Source of the DNA: Aerosticca soli
Lineage (GTDB): Bacteria > Pseudomonadota > Gammaproteobacteria > Xanthomonadales > Rhodanobacteraceae
Length of the DNA: 64,000 nt
Direction: 5' to 3'
Assembly (NCBI RefSeq): GCF_003967035.1
Contig: NZ_AP018560.1
Coordinates: 2,810,970-2,874,969, forward strand
Shown piece after piece: positions 54,595-63,945 of this stretch; position 1 is the stretch's first letter, and each line of letters opens with the position of its first letter. Under the pieces are notes generated by a model. It ran no database searches. It was not told where the DNA came from and saw only the letters and a list, made by a program, of their open reading frames with translations. Both the position numbers and the translations under genes were made by a program.

Positions 54595-55911
54595 TCAGCC
54601 GTAGATGTAGCGGTTGACCAGGTTTTCCAGCGCTTCCTGCTGGCCGGAGACGTGCTGCGGGCGCAGGTCGCGGGCCAGAGCATCGGCGGCCAATGCCTCG
54701 AGGGTGTAGCCGCCTTCCAGGATGCGGCGGCCGAACTCCCCGTCCCAGCCGGCATAGCGCCGGGCCTTGAAGGCCGCCAGCGCGTCGTGCTCGACCATCC
54801 GCACGGCGCGTTCCAGCGCCAGCGCAAGGGTGTCGATGGCGCCGATGTGGCCATGGAAGAGGTCTTCCGGGCGATGGCTCTGGCGGCGCACCTTGGTATC
54901 GAAATTGAAGCCGCCGTGGTCGAAGCCGCCGGCCTTGAGGATTTCGTAGACGATGAGGGTGAGTTCCTCGACGCTGTTGGGAAACTGGTCGGTATCCCAG
55001 CCGTTCTGCGGGTCGCCACGGTTGGCGTCGATGCTGCCGAAGATGCCCAGCGAGATCGCCGTGGCCACCTCGTGATGGAACGAGTGGCCGGCGAGGGTGG
55101 CATGGTTGGACTCGAGGTTGAGCTTGACCTCGTGCTCCAGGCCGAAATCCTTGAGAAACCCATAGACGGTCGCGCTGTCGTAGTCGTACTGGTGCTTGGT
55201 CGGCTCCTGCGGCTTGGGCTCGATCAGCAGGGTGCCCTTGAAGCCGATGCGGTGCTTGTGCTCGACCACCATCTGGAAGAACCGCCCAAGCTGCGCCCGC
55301 TCGCGCTTCAAGTCGGTGTTGAGCAGGGTGTCGTAGCCTTCGCGGCCGCCCCACAGCACATAGTTGGCGCCGCCCAGCCGATGGGTGGCGGCCATGGCGT
55401 GGCACACCTGGCTCGCCGCCCAGGCGAACACCTCCGGCTGCGGGTTGCTGGCCGCGCCGGCGGCATAACGCGGATGGCTGAACAGGTTGGCCGTGCCCCA
55501 CAGGAGCCTGACGCCCGTCTCGGCCTGCTTGGCCTCCAGCACGTCCACCATCTGCGCGAAATTGCGCTGGTAGTCCGCCAGGCTGTCACCCTCCGGGGCG
55601 ACGTCGGTGTCGTGAAAGGTATAGAAGGGCGTGCCGAGCCGGGCGAAGAAATCGAACGCCGCATCGGCCTTGGCCATGGCCTGCGCCATCGGGTCACCGG
55701 GCCGCTGCCAGGGACGGTCGAACGTGCCGGCGCCGAACATGTCGGTACCCGGCCAGACGAAGGTATGCCAGTAGCAGACGGCCAGACGCAGGTGCTCGGC
55801 CATGCTCTTGCCGAGCAGCCGGCGGTCGGGATCGTAGTGATGGAAGGCCAACGGATTGGCGCTGGCGGGACCTTCGTAGCGGATCTTCGGGACAGATGCG
55901 AAATAGCTCAT
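54595..55911 (-). CDS. xylA: Xylose isomerase
   Basis: 438 residues, class II enzyme. Catalytic His-Asp pair in [13 protein letters not shown], metal ligands in [17 protein letters not shown] and [18 protein letters not shown] (quoted in part). Converts D-xylose to D-xylulose. First gene of the operon; divergent from xylR. Confidence 0.97.
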   Translation of the reverse strand: MSYFASVPKIRYEGPASANPLAFHHYDPDRRLLGKSMAEHLRLAVCYWHTFVWPGTDMFGAGTFDRPWQRPGDPMAQAMAKADAAFDFFARLGTPFYTFHDTDVAPEGDSLADYQRNFAQMVDVLEAKQAETGVRLLWGTANLFSHPRYAAGAASNPQPEVFAWAASQVCHAMAATHRLGGANYVLWGGREGYDTLLNTDLKRERAQLGRFFQMVVEHKHRIGFKGTLLIEPKPQEPTKHQYDYDSATVYGFLKDFGLEHEVKLNLESNHATLAGHSFHHEVATAISLGIFGSIDANRGDPQNGWDTDQFPNSVEELTLIVYEILKAGGFDHGGFNFDTKVRRQSHRPEDLFHGHIGAIDTLALALERAVRMVEHDALAAFKARRYAGWDGEFGRRILEGGYTLEALAADALARDLRPQHVSGQQEALENLVNRYIYG

Positions 55912-55971
55912 CGGGGATCATCGACCGGTGGTGGGAAACATCCCATCGATGCTAACCAGAGCCCTGCATGA

Positions 55972-55992
55972 GGCGGAATTGCGAAATCCGCC
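55972..55992. promoter_or_regulatory. Inverted repeat between xylA and xylR (candidate XylR operator)
   Basis: GGCGGAATT-GCG-AAATCCGCC: 9-bp arms matching at 8 of 9 positions, 61 bp upstream of xylA. A second short dyad TGGGA-AACA-TCCCA lies at 55932-55945, nearer xylA. The rest of the 183-bp gap shows no other motif. Confidence 0.5.
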
Positions 55993-56094
55993 AGCCGCTT
56001 GCGCGTTTTTTGCTGCCGCAGGGCGACATGCCCGCCGGCGCGGGTCGTGCTAGCGTCGCGGCCGCCACTGGCCATCCGTCATCGCCCATCCTCG

Positions 56095-57300
56095 ATGGAA
56101 CCGCGTCAAACGCCCCTGCGCATTGCCCTGCTTTTCAATGCGAACAAGAGTTACGACCGGCATGTGTTCGCCGGCATCGGCCAGTATCTGGGCTCCACGC
56201 GGGTGGACTGGGACCTGTTCCTGGAGGAGGACTTCCGCTGTCGCGTCCAGGGCATCGAACGCTGGCGCGGCGACGGCATCATCGCCGACTTCGACGATCC
56301 TACGGTGGCCGAGGCGCTGACCCGCACCGCGTTGCCGGTGGTCGGCGTGGGCGGCTCCTACCGCGACGCAACGCTCTATCCGCAAGGCATGCCCTACGTC
56401 GCCACCGACAACGCCAAGCTGGTCCGGCTGGGCTATACGCATCTCATCGATCAGGGGCTCGAGCGGTTCGCCTTCTACGGCATGCCGCCGGCGCCCGACC
56501 ATCGCTGGGCGCTGGAGCGCGAGGCGGCCTTCGTCGAACTGCTGCAGGCGGACGGGCGCGAGCCGATCATCTACCGCGGCCGGCCGACCAGCGCCGGCGG
56601 CTGGGACGTGGCGGTGGAGCACCTGGTGGCCTGGCTGGAAGCGCTGCCCAAGCCGATCGGCATCCTGTGCGTGACCGACGCCCGCGCACGCCAGCTGATC
56701 CAGGCTTGCCTGCTCGCCGGCATTGCCATCCCCGAGCAGGTCGCCGTGGTCGGCATCGACAACGACGCGCTCGCCCGCATGCTGATGCGCATTCCGCTGA
56801 CCTCGGTGATCCAGGGCACCGAGGAGATGGGACGCACCGCGGCCCATCTGCTGCACCAGATGCTGCGCGGCATCGACCATAGCGCCACCCGCATCGTGGT
56901 GCCGCCGGCCGGCATCAACGTGCAGGCCTCCAGCCGTCATCAGCCGGTACGCAGCGCCCACGTGATGCGGGCACGGCTGTATATCCGCCAATACGGCTGC
57001 CTGGGCATCAAGGTCGAGCAGGTCGCCGAGCACGTCGGCGTCTCGCGCACCGTGCTCGAGGAACACTTCCGCCGCGAACTCAAGCAGACCGTGCATCAGG
57101 CCCTGCTGCAGCACAAGCTCGAGAGCGCCCGCGAGCTGCTGGTCAAGACCGATCTGCCGCTGGCCGAAATCGCCGTGCGCTGCGGCTTCACCTCGCTGCC
57201 TTACCTCTACGCCGTGTTCCGCCGCGAATACGACATGACGCCCCGGGAATTCCAGGCCGAGGCGCGCCGCCGCGACGCCGTACAGACCGCCACGCCATGA
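56095..57300 (+). CDS. xylR: Xylose operon transcriptional activator XylR
   Basis: 401 residues: LacI-like sugar-sensing domain (about 1-285, RIALLFNANKSYDRHVFAGIGQYL in part) and C-terminal AraC-type double HTH (about 290-395, IKVEQVAEHVGVSRTVLEEHFRR, LAEIAVRCGFTSLPYLYAVFRREY in part). Length matches E. coli XylR (392). Should activate xylABFGH with xylose. Start ATG 56095. Overlaps galM by ATGA. Confidence 0.95.
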   Translation: MEPRQTPLRIALLFNANKSYDRHVFAGIGQYLGSTRVDWDLFLEEDFRCRVQGIERWRGDGIIADFDDPTVAEALTRTALPVVGVGGSYRDATLYPQGMPYVATDNAKLVRLGYTHLIDQGLERFAFYGMPPAPDHRWALEREAAFVELLQADGREPIIYRGRPTSAGGWDVAVEHLVAWLEALPKPIGILCVTDARARQLIQACLLAGIAIPEQVAVVGIDNDALARMLMRIPLTSVIQGTEEMGRTAAHLLHQMLRGIDHSATRIVVPPAGINVQASSRHQPVRSAHVMRARLYIRQYGCLGIKVEQVAEHVGVSRTVLEEHFRRELKQTVHQALLQHKLESARELLVKTDLPLAEIAVRCGFTSLPYLYAVFRREYDMTPREFQAEARRRDAVQTATP

Positions 57301-58364
57301 ATGCCGTCAACCATCTGCCCACCCGCCGCATTGACGGCCCCGAACGCTGGGGGCGCCTGGACGACGGCCGCCCGGTACACCGCTGGATCTTGCGCAACGC
57401 CCAGGACATGCGCGTGGAGATTGCCGATCTCGGCGGCAGCCTGCTGTCCTGGCTCGCGCCCGACCGCCACGGCCGGCTCGGCGAGGTGCTGCTCGGCCAT
57501 GCCAGCCCGGCCGACTATGCCCACGGTCACTGGTACATGGGCGCGCTGATCGGTCGCTGGGCCAATCGCATCCGCGACGGTCGTTTCGTGCTGGACGGCA
57601 TCCCTTACCGGGTGGACCGCAACGATCACGGCCAGCATCTGCACGGCGGCCTGGAGGGTTTCCATCGCGCGCTGTGGCAGGTCGAACCTGCCGACGGCGG
57701 GCTTTGCCTGCGCCTGCACTCGCCCGACGGCGAGGGCGGCTTCCCGGGCGATCTCGATGTCGAGGTGCGCTACCGCCTGCACGACGACGGCAGCCTGAGC
57801 ATCGATTACGACGCCTGCTGCAATTTACCGACGCCGATCAACCTCACCGCGCATCCCTATTTCGACCTGAGCGGCAACGGCGGCGGGGTTGGCGAGCACA
57901 TGCTGAAGATCGCCGCCGGGCATTACCTGGCGGTGGACGCGGCGATGATTCCCATCGCCTGCGAAAGCGTGGCCGGCACGCCGTTCGACTTCCGCCACCC
58001 GGCGCCGCTGGGCGCCCGCCTGGCCTGGCCGCATCCGCAACTGGCCATCGCCCAGGGCTTCGATCATTGCTTCGTGCTGGACGGCGAACCCGGCCAGGCG
58101 CGGCCGGTAGCCGAACTCTACGCCCCGGCCAGCGGGCGCCGGCTCAGCGTGAGCACCGACCAGCCCGGCCTGCAGCTCTACACCGGCCAGCACCTGACCG
58201 GCGCGCCCGACCGCCGGGGCGGCAGCTATCGCGCCGGCGCCGGCCTGTGCCTGGAGGCGCAGGCCTTCCCGAACCAGATCAACAGTGATCGCGCGGCGCA
58301 GGTGGTGCTGCGGCCCGGGGCCCGCTACCGCCAACACACGGTCTACCGGCTCGACGCCGTCTGA
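57297..58364 (+). CDS. galM: Aldose 1-epimerase (mutarotase)
   Basis: 355 residues: GRWANRIRDGRF, HLHGGLEGFHRALW (first catalytic His), INLTAHPYFDLSG (second His) and the C-terminal catalytic Glu in LCLEAQAFPNQIN. Equilibrates alpha and beta anomers, so it can supply the anomer XylA prefers. Coupled to xylR. Confidence 0.94.
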   Translation: MNAVNHLPTRRIDGPERWGRLDDGRPVHRWILRNAQDMRVEIADLGGSLLSWLAPDRHGRLGEVLLGHASPADYAHGHWYMGALIGRWANRIRDGRFVLDGIPYRVDRNDHGQHLHGGLEGFHRALWQVEPADGGLCLRLHSPDGEGGFPGDLDVEVRYRLHDDGSLSIDYDACCNLPTPINLTAHPYFDLSGNGGGVGEHMLKIAAGHYLAVDAAMIPIACESVAGTPFDFRHPAPLGARLAWPHPQLAIAQGFDHCFVLDGEPGQARPVAELYAPASGRRLSVSTDQPGLQLYTGQHLTGAPDRRGGSYRAGAGLCLEAQAFPNQINSDRAAQVVLRPGARYRQHTVYRLDAV

Positions 58365-58394
58365 AGAGGCGCGCGGTTTCACGGAGGACCCCAC

Positions 58395-60107
58395 ATGAAA
58401 AAACTCATCAACGACGTCGGCAGCGTGGTGGCCGACATGCTGCATGGGCTGGTCGCCCTGAATCCACGCCTGGCCCTGGTCGAGGGCCAGCACATCGTCG
58501 TCCGCGCCGATGCGCGCGCGGCGGCCGACCGCGGCGAGGTGGCGCTGATCTCCGGCGGCGGCTCCGGCCATGAACCGGCGCATGCCGGCTACGTCGGCGC
58601 CGGCATGCTGAGCGCGGCCGTCGCCGGCGAGGTGTTCACCTCGCCTTCCACCGACGCCGTGCTCGCGGCGATCCGCGCGGTCGCGGGCCCGGCCGGCGTG
58701 CTCCTGATCGTCAAGAACTACACCGGCGACCGGCTCAACTTCGGCCTCGCCGCCGAACTTGCGCGTGCCGAGGGCATCGCCGTGGAGACGGTGATCGTCG
58801 CCGACGACGTCGCCCTCGCCGCACGCGGGGAACACGCCGGACGCCGCGGCCTGGCCGGCACCGTGTTCGTGCACAAGCTCGCCGGCGCGGCGGCTGCCGC
58901 AGGCCGGCCCCTGGCCGAGGTCGCCGCCATCGCCCGCGAGGCGGCCACCGCGCTGGGCACCATGGGCGTGGCGCTCAGCGCCTGCACCGTGCCGGCGGCA
59001 GGCCGGCCGGGTTTCACCCTCGGCGAGGACGAGATCGAATGGGGCCTCGGCATCCATGGCGAGCCGGGCGTCGAACGCGGCCGCTTGCTGCCGGCGCGGG
59101 CGGTGGCCGCGCGGCTCATCGCCCGCATCGTGGAAGACCTGGACCTGCCGCGCGGCGAGCGGGTCGCGCTGCTGGTCAACAACCTGGGCGCGACGCCACC
59201 GGGCGAACTCGACATCGTCGCCGCTGCAGCCCTCGAGGCCTTGGCCACGCACGGCCTGCTCGTCGAGCGTGCCTGGGCCGGGACCTTTCTCTCCGCGCTG
59301 GACATGGCCGGCGTCTCGCTGTCGCTGCTCAAGCTCGACGAGGCGCGGCTGCGCGGGCTCGATGCCCCCACGACGGCGCGCGCCTGGCCGGCGATCGACG
59401 GCCGCGTGGGCCCGGTGCGCCATGTCCACCTTCCCGTGCCTGCGTCCAGCTCGACCCCGGCCCCGGCCGCCTCGGTGCAAGGCGATCCGTTCATGCAGGC
59501 ACTCGATGCCGTCTGCGCCCGCCTCGTCGCGGCCGAGGACGAGCTCACCGTACTCGATCAGCGCGTGGGTGATGGCGATCTGGGCCAGAGCCTGGCCCGC
59601 GGCGCCCAAGCGGTACAAGCGGCGCGGGCCACACTTCCGGCCGCCCCCGCCGACGCCCTGCGCGAGCTTTCCGCGATCGTGCGGCGCGTGGTGGGCGGCA
59701 CCTCCGGGCCGCTCTATGCGGCCATGCTGATGCGCGCGGCGGCGGCGCTCGAAACTTCCGCCGCAGCCGATGCGCAGGCGTGGGCACAGGCACTGGAGGC
59801 GGCCATCGCCGGCGTGGCCGAGGTCGGTGGCGCGGCGCCGGGCGAGCGCACCATGCTCGACGCCCTGGTGCCGGCCCTCACCGCCCTGCAGACCGCGCTA
59901 ACCACCGGGGACGACGCCCTGCGCGCCCTGGATGCCGCGGCCGCGGCGGCCGCGGACGGGGCCCGCGCCAGCGCCCAGCTGATGCCGCGGCGCGGCCGTT
60001 CGAGTTATCTCGGAGCGCGCGCCCTGGGCCATCCCGACCCGGGCGCGCACGCGGTCGCGCTGTGGCTCGCGGCGATCCGCGACGCGTTCGCCTCACCCGC
60101 CGCGTGA
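58395..60107 (+). CDS. Fused DhaK-DhaL dihydroxyacetone-type kinase
   Basis: 570 residues. DhaK domain about 1-330 (SGGGSGHEPAHAGYVG, and WGLGIHGEPG with the His that binds the substrate covalently); linker rich in Pro/Ala/Ser; DhaL domain about 360-570 (GDGDLGQSLARG, GGTSGPLYAAML, GERTMLDAL). This is the ATP-dependent class, not the PTS class. Members phosphorylate dihydroxyacetone, glyceraldehyde or four-carbon ketoses. Starts 30 bp after galM with GGAGG, so it is probably in the xylR-galM unit. Confidence 0.92.
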   Translation: MKKLINDVGSVVADMLHGLVALNPRLALVEGQHIVVRADARAAADRGEVALISGGGSGHEPAHAGYVGAGMLSAAVAGEVFTSPSTDAVLAAIRAVAGPAGVLLIVKNYTGDRLNFGLAAELARAEGIAVETVIVADDVALAARGEHAGRRGLAGTVFVHKLAGAAAAAGRPLAEVAAIAREAATALGTMGVALSACTVPAAGRPGFTLGEDEIEWGLGIHGEPGVERGRLLPARAVAARLIARIVEDLDLPRGERVALLVNNLGATPPGELDIVAAAALEALATHGLLVERAWAGTFLSALDMAGVSLSLLKLDEARLRGLDAPTTARAWPAIDGRVGPVRHVHLPVPASSSTPAPAASVQGDPFMQALDAVCARLVAAEDELTVLDQRVGDGDLGQSLARGAQAVQAARATLPAAPADALRELSAIVRRVVGGTSGPLYAAMLMRAAAALETSAAADAQAWAQALEAAIAGVAEVGGAAPGERTMLDALVPALTALQTALTTGDDALRALDAAAAAAADGARASAQLMPRRGRSSYLGARALGHPDPGAHAVALWLAAIRDAFASPAA

Positions 60108-60129
60108 GCATCGGCTTCCAGACGCCTCG

Positions 60130-61467
60130 TCACTTGCCGATGCAGAAACTCGCGAAGATCGCGCCCAAGAGATCGTCACTGGTGTAGGCACCGGTGATCT
60201 CGCCGAGCGCGCGCTGGGCCGCACGCAACTCCTCGGCGGCCAATTCCCCCGCGCGTGCGGCGCCGAGGGCTTCGGCGGCGCGGCTCAGCGCCGCGGCCAC
60301 GGCATCCAGCGCCAGCAGGTGACGACGCCGCGCGCTGAAGGCCCCTTCGCCGCCCGCGCCGGCAAGACGCAGCAGCTGTGCCCGCAAGGCGTCCAGGCCC
60401 TCGCCGGTGCGCGCGGAAAGCCACAGCCACGGCACGCCCGCGCGCATTTGCACCTGTGCCGGCGAGCCGTCGAGATCGATCTTGTTGACCACGACGAGTC
60501 TCGCCGCCGCCGGCACCTCGGCGAGCAGGGCGAGATCGCCTTCCGCATGCTCAGCCTCGGTGACCAGCAAGGCGAGATCCGCGCGTTCCAGTTCCAGCCG
60601 CGCGCGGCGCACGCCCTCGCGTTCGACCGGATCGTCCGTTTCGCGCAGACCTGCCGTATCGGCCAGCGACAGCGCGAAGCCGTCCAGTTCGATCGCCTCC
60701 CGCAGCACGTCGCGGGTGGTGCCCGGCACGGCCGTGACGATGGCCCGCTCGCTGCCGGCCAGCGCATTGAGCAGGCTGGACTTGCCGGCATTGGGCCGGC
60801 CGACGATGACCGCGCGCAGACCGTCGTTGAGCCGCACGCCGCACCGCGCGGCGGCCTGCAGCGCGGCCAGCTCGCCGCGCAGGACCTCGAGGCCGGCGAT
60901 GAGCGCCGGGTCGGCGAGAAAATCGATTTCTTCCTCGGGAAAGTCGATCGCGGCCTCCAGCTGCACGCGCAGGGTGACGAGCCGCTCGAAGAGCGCCTGC
61001 ACCTGCCGCGAGAATGCCCCTTCCAGCGAAGCCAGCGCGGCGCGGGCGGCGGCCTCCGAGCGGGCGGCGATGAGATCGGCGACCGCTTCGGCCTGCGCAA
61101 GGTCGAGCTTGCCGTTCAGGAACGCCCGCTCGGTGAACTCACCCGGCCGCGCCAGGCGCGCGCCGAGCGCGCACACCCGGCGCACGAGCAGGTCGAGCAG
61201 GACCGGACTGCCGTGTCCTTGCAGCTCCAGGACGGGTTCGCCGGTGTAGGAAGCCGGCGCGGGGAAATACAAGAGCAGCCCGCGATCGATCAGGCTGCCA
61301 TCGCTGGCGCGGAAATCCGTCAGATGCGCGTGGCGCGGACGCGGCCTGCGGCCGAGCAGGGCCCGGGCGATTGCCGGCACCGCCGGCCCGGACACGCGCA
61401 CCACGCCGATTCCGCCGGCACCGGCCGGGGTGGCGATGGCGGCGATGGTATCGGCAGCGATCGACAT
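60130..61467 (-). CDS. mnmE: tRNA modification GTPase MnmE
   Basis: 445 residues. N-terminal folate-binding domain (GGIGVVRVSGP), helical domain, inserted G domain with GRPNAGKSSLLNAL, DTAGLR and NKID, and the C-terminal CIGK whose Cys is conserved. With MnmG it makes the 5-carboxymethylaminomethyl modification at wobble U34. Confidence 0.97.
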   Translation of the reverse strand: MSIAADTIAAIATPAGAGGIGVVRVSGPAVPAIARALLGRRPRPRHAHLTDFRASDGSLIDRGLLLYFPAPASYTGEPVLELQGHGSPVLLDLLVRRVCALGARLARPGEFTERAFLNGKLDLAQAEAVADLIAARSEAAARAALASLEGAFSRQVQALFERLVTLRVQLEAAIDFPEEEIDFLADPALIAGLEVLRGELAALQAAARCGVRLNDGLRAVIVGRPNAGKSSLLNALAGSERAIVTAVPGTTRDVLREAIELDGFALSLADTAGLRETDDPVEREGVRRARLELERADLALLVTEAEHAEGDLALLAEVPAAARLVVVNKIDLDGSPAQVQMRAGVPWLWLSARTGEGLDALRAQLLRLAGAGGEGAFSARRRHLLALDAVAAALSRAAEALGAARAGELAAEELRAAQRALGEITGAYTSDDLLGAIFASFCIGK

Positions 61468-61505
61468 GGACGCCCTTGGGCCGCATCAGCCCGCGCAAGC
61501 CGTAC

Positions 61506-63209
61506 TCAAGCCGCGCGCGCCGGCTGCTCGGCGCGTTCCACCTGACGGGTGATGAACCACTGCTGGGCGAGGCTGGTGGCGCCGTTGACCACCCAGTAGA
61601 GCACCAGCCCCGACGGGAAGAAGGCGAACATCACCGCGAACAGGATCGGCATCACCTTCATCATCTTGGCCTGCGCCGGATCCATGCCGGTGGTGGGCGT
61701 GAGCCACTGCGTGGCCAGCATCACCAGCACGTAGAGCGCCGGCAGCACGAAGTACGGGTCGGGCGCGGAAAGATCGTGGATCCAGCCGAAGAACGGCGCC
61801 TGACGCAGTTCCACGCTCTCCATCAATACGCGGTACAGGCCGAGGAAGACCGGGAAGGTCACCAGGATCGGCAGGCAGCCGGCCATCGGGTTGATCTTCT
61901 CCTTCTTGTACAGCTCCATCATCGCCTGCTGCAGCTTGAGCTTGTCGTCGCCATAGCGCTCGCGCAGCGCCTGCATGCGCGGCTGCAGCTTGCGCATGCG
62001 CGCGCCGGAGCGGAACTGCGCGGCGGTGAGCTTCCACAATGCCGCCTTGAGCAGCAGCACCAGCAGGATGATCGCCACGCCCCAGTTGCCGCACAACGCG
62101 TGCAGCTTGGAGAGCAGCCAGTGCAGCGGCTGCGCAATGGCGGTGAGCCAGCCGTAGTTGGTGGTCAGTTCCAGGCCCGGTGCGATGGCATCAAGCTGCC
62201 CCTGCAGCTTGGGACCGGCATAGAGTCGTGCTTCGGTGGCGAGCCGCTGTCCCGGTGCCACCATCAACGCCGGGCCGACGGCACGGACCAGATAGGTCGG
62301 TTGCGCCGACTCCGGATGCAGCACGCCGCTGGCGAAGGTCTGCGGCTCGTTCGCCGCCGGAATCCAGGCGGCGAAGAAGTAATGCTGCAGCATGGCGATC
62401 CAGCCGCCGGTGACCTGGCGCTGCAGTGGCTTCTTGGCGAAATCGGCGAAGGACAGCGCGTCGAACTTCTCCTCCGGGCTGTACCAGCCGGCGCCGGTGA
62501 AGCTGTTCGCGCTGGGGTTGGTGAAATTGGCCAGCCAGCCGCTCACCTTCGGCGGCGCCACGCGCTGCAGCTGGGTGTAGGCATTGCCCTGCCAGGGCGC
62601 GGCGCCGGTGTTCTCGATGGCCTGGGTGAGGTGCACCACGTAGCTGCCGCGTTTCAAGGCGTAGGTCTTGCTGACCTTGAGACCGGCGGCATCCTGCCAA
62701 GTGAGCACCACGCTCGCCTCGTCGGCGCCGGGAGCCAGGCCGACATCGCCCTGCGCCACCGCGAACACGGCACGGTGATCCGGCGCCGCGCCTTGCGCAC
62801 TGACCAGACCGCTCTGGGCGACGTAATAGCGCTCGGCGGCATCGTCGAACAGGCGCACCGGCGGTGGATGGGGCTCACGCTTGCTCGGCGCCACCTCCGG
62901 GTAGCGCAGGAGCTCGGCACGGACCAACGTGCCGCCGCGGCTGTCGATGGTCAGGCGCAGCACGTCGTTGCTGAGCGTGACGCGCCGGCCGGCCACCGAT
63001 GGCGCGGTACCGGCCGGCACCGCGGCCGCGACGCTGGCAGCGGAAACCGGCACGTCGCCGGCCGGTCCGGAAGCAGCCGCGGCAGCGGCAGCGGGACCGG
63101 AAGCGGACGGGGATGCCGGGCGCGGGCCGTAATCCTTTTCCCAGGCCATCCACAGGAGATAGGCGACCGCCATCAGGGCGAACAGCAGGAAGGTGCGGGT
63201 CTGGGTCAT
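61506..63209 (-). CDS. yidC: Membrane protein insertase YidC
   Basis: 567 residues. N-terminal signal-anchor helix (FLLFALMAVAYLLWMAWEKDYG), large periplasmic beta-sandwich domain (about 60-350), then five core helices with QPLHWLLSKLHALCGNWG and GCLPILVTFPVFLGLYRVL. Inserts and folds inner-membrane proteins. The yidD gene that usually lies between rnpA and yidC is missing: the gap is only 64 bp. Confidence 0.97.
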   Translation of the reverse strand: MTQTRTFLLFALMAVAYLLWMAWEKDYGPRPASPSASGPAAAAAAASGPAGDVPVSAASVAAAVPAGTAPSVAGRRVTLSNDVLRLTIDSRGGTLVRAELLRYPEVAPSKREPHPPPVRLFDDAAERYYVAQSGLVSAQGAAPDHRAVFAVAQGDVGLAPGADEASVVLTWQDAAGLKVSKTYALKRGSYVVHLTQAIENTGAAPWQGNAYTQLQRVAPPKVSGWLANFTNPSANSFTGAGWYSPEEKFDALSFADFAKKPLQRQVTGGWIAMLQHYFFAAWIPAANEPQTFASGVLHPESAQPTYLVRAVGPALMVAPGQRLATEARLYAGPKLQGQLDAIAPGLELTTNYGWLTAIAQPLHWLLSKLHALCGNWGVAIILLVLLLKAALWKLTAAQFRSGARMRKLQPRMQALRERYGDDKLKLQQAMMELYKKEKINPMAGCLPILVTFPVFLGLYRVLMESVELRQAPFFGWIHDLSAPDPYFVLPALYVLVMLATQWLTPTTGMDPAQAKMMKVMPILFAVMFAFFPSGLVLYWVVNGATSLAQQWFITRQVERAEQPARAA

Positions 63210-63273
63210 CGGCGGGAAAGTCCGGTGGCCGGCCGCGCAGGGCGCGCCGGCTCGAGAGATGGCGGAAGAGAAG

Positions 63274-63654
63274 TCAACGCACGATTGTGCCGGCGCCCTC
63301 GGAAGGCTTCAACGCGGCCAGTCGCCGCCACAGCGTTTGCAGCTCGCCGGCGAGCACATCCCCCGGCTGGCCGGCGGCGGTGGCCTGTGCGATCACCAAG
63401 ATGTCGAAGGCGGGCAAGAGTGCGCGCTCGCGGCGAAAGCTTTCGCGCACCAGGCGCTTGAGGCGGTTGCGTTCGACCGCGCGCTTGGACACGCGCCGCG
63501 ACACGGCCAGGCCCAGTCTGGCCAGGCTGAGTCCGTTGGCGCGATAACGTACAGAAAAACAGCGGCCGCCGAGGCGGCCGCTGGTCTGTCGCAGGGCGAG
63601 GAAATCGGCGCTGCGGCGAAGCCGCGCCACGCGCGGCAAACCGGCGTCACGCAC
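63274..63654 (-). CDS. rnpA: Ribonuclease P protein component
   Basis: 126 residues from GTG 63654. RNA-binding motif VSRRVSKRAVERNRLKRLVRESFRR (core RNRLKR) is intact. Cofactor of the RNase P ribozyme in tRNA 5' maturation. Starts 13 bp after rpmH; the longer frame overlaps rpmH and is rejected. Confidence 0.95.
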   Translation of the reverse strand: MRDAGLPRVARLRRSADFLALRQTSGRLGGRCFSVRYRANGLSLARLGLAVSRRVSKRAVERNRLKRLVRESFRRERALLPAFDILVIAQATAAGQPGDVLAGELQTLWRRLAALKPSEGAGTIVR

Positions 63655-63667
63655 GCTTGCGAAACAC

Positions 63668-63802
63668 TTACGGGATGAGACGCTTGCGGCCCTTGGCGCG
63701 GCGCGCATTGAGCACCTTGCGCCCATCGGCCGTGGCCATGCGGGCACGAAACCCGTGGGTGCGGGCGCGCTTGAGCTTGCTGGGCTGGAAAGTCCGCTTC
63801 AT
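63668..63802 (-). CDS. rpmH: Ribosomal protein bL34
   Basis: 44 residues, beginning [20 protein letters not shown] and ending [11 protein letters not shown]. Fits the family closely. First gene of rpmH-rnpA-yidC-mnmE, which reads away from the origin edge. Confidence 0.98.
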   Translation of the reverse strand: MKRTFQPSKLKRARTHGFRARMATADGRKVLNARRAKGRKRLIP

Positions 63803-63904
63803 GGCTGGCTCCAGAACGAAAACGGTTGGAAAAAAGGTTTGAAAGTATGCCGGTCGGCCGCTTCGGCTGTCAAACCGCCCGCACCCGGCGGCGCAAGCCT
63901 GGCC

Positions 63905-63913
63905 TGTGGACAA
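63905..63913 (-). promoter_or_regulatory. DnaA-box-like site upstream of rpmH/dnaA
   Basis: TTGTCCACA (minus strand) differs from the TTATCCACA consensus at one base. The region 63803-64000 between rpmH and the presumed dnaA is AT-richer near rpmH and otherwise has no gene. Confidence 0.5.
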
Positions 63914-63939
63914 GTTCAGGGACAGGCTGTGCATGATGC

Positions 63940-63945
63940 TAGAAT
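63940..63945 (+). promoter_or_regulatory. -10-like box reading toward the presumed dnaA gene
   Basis: TAGAAT in the context GCTAGAATT, the same motif seen before the gamma carbonic anhydrase gene. It points out of the window, where dnaA is expected from conserved gene order. Confidence 0.4.

Noticed and set aside
58375..58390. GGTTTCACGGAGG as a half parS site
   Set aside because: Only one arm of TGTTTCACGTGAAACA is present; it is the ribosome-binding region of the kinase gene.
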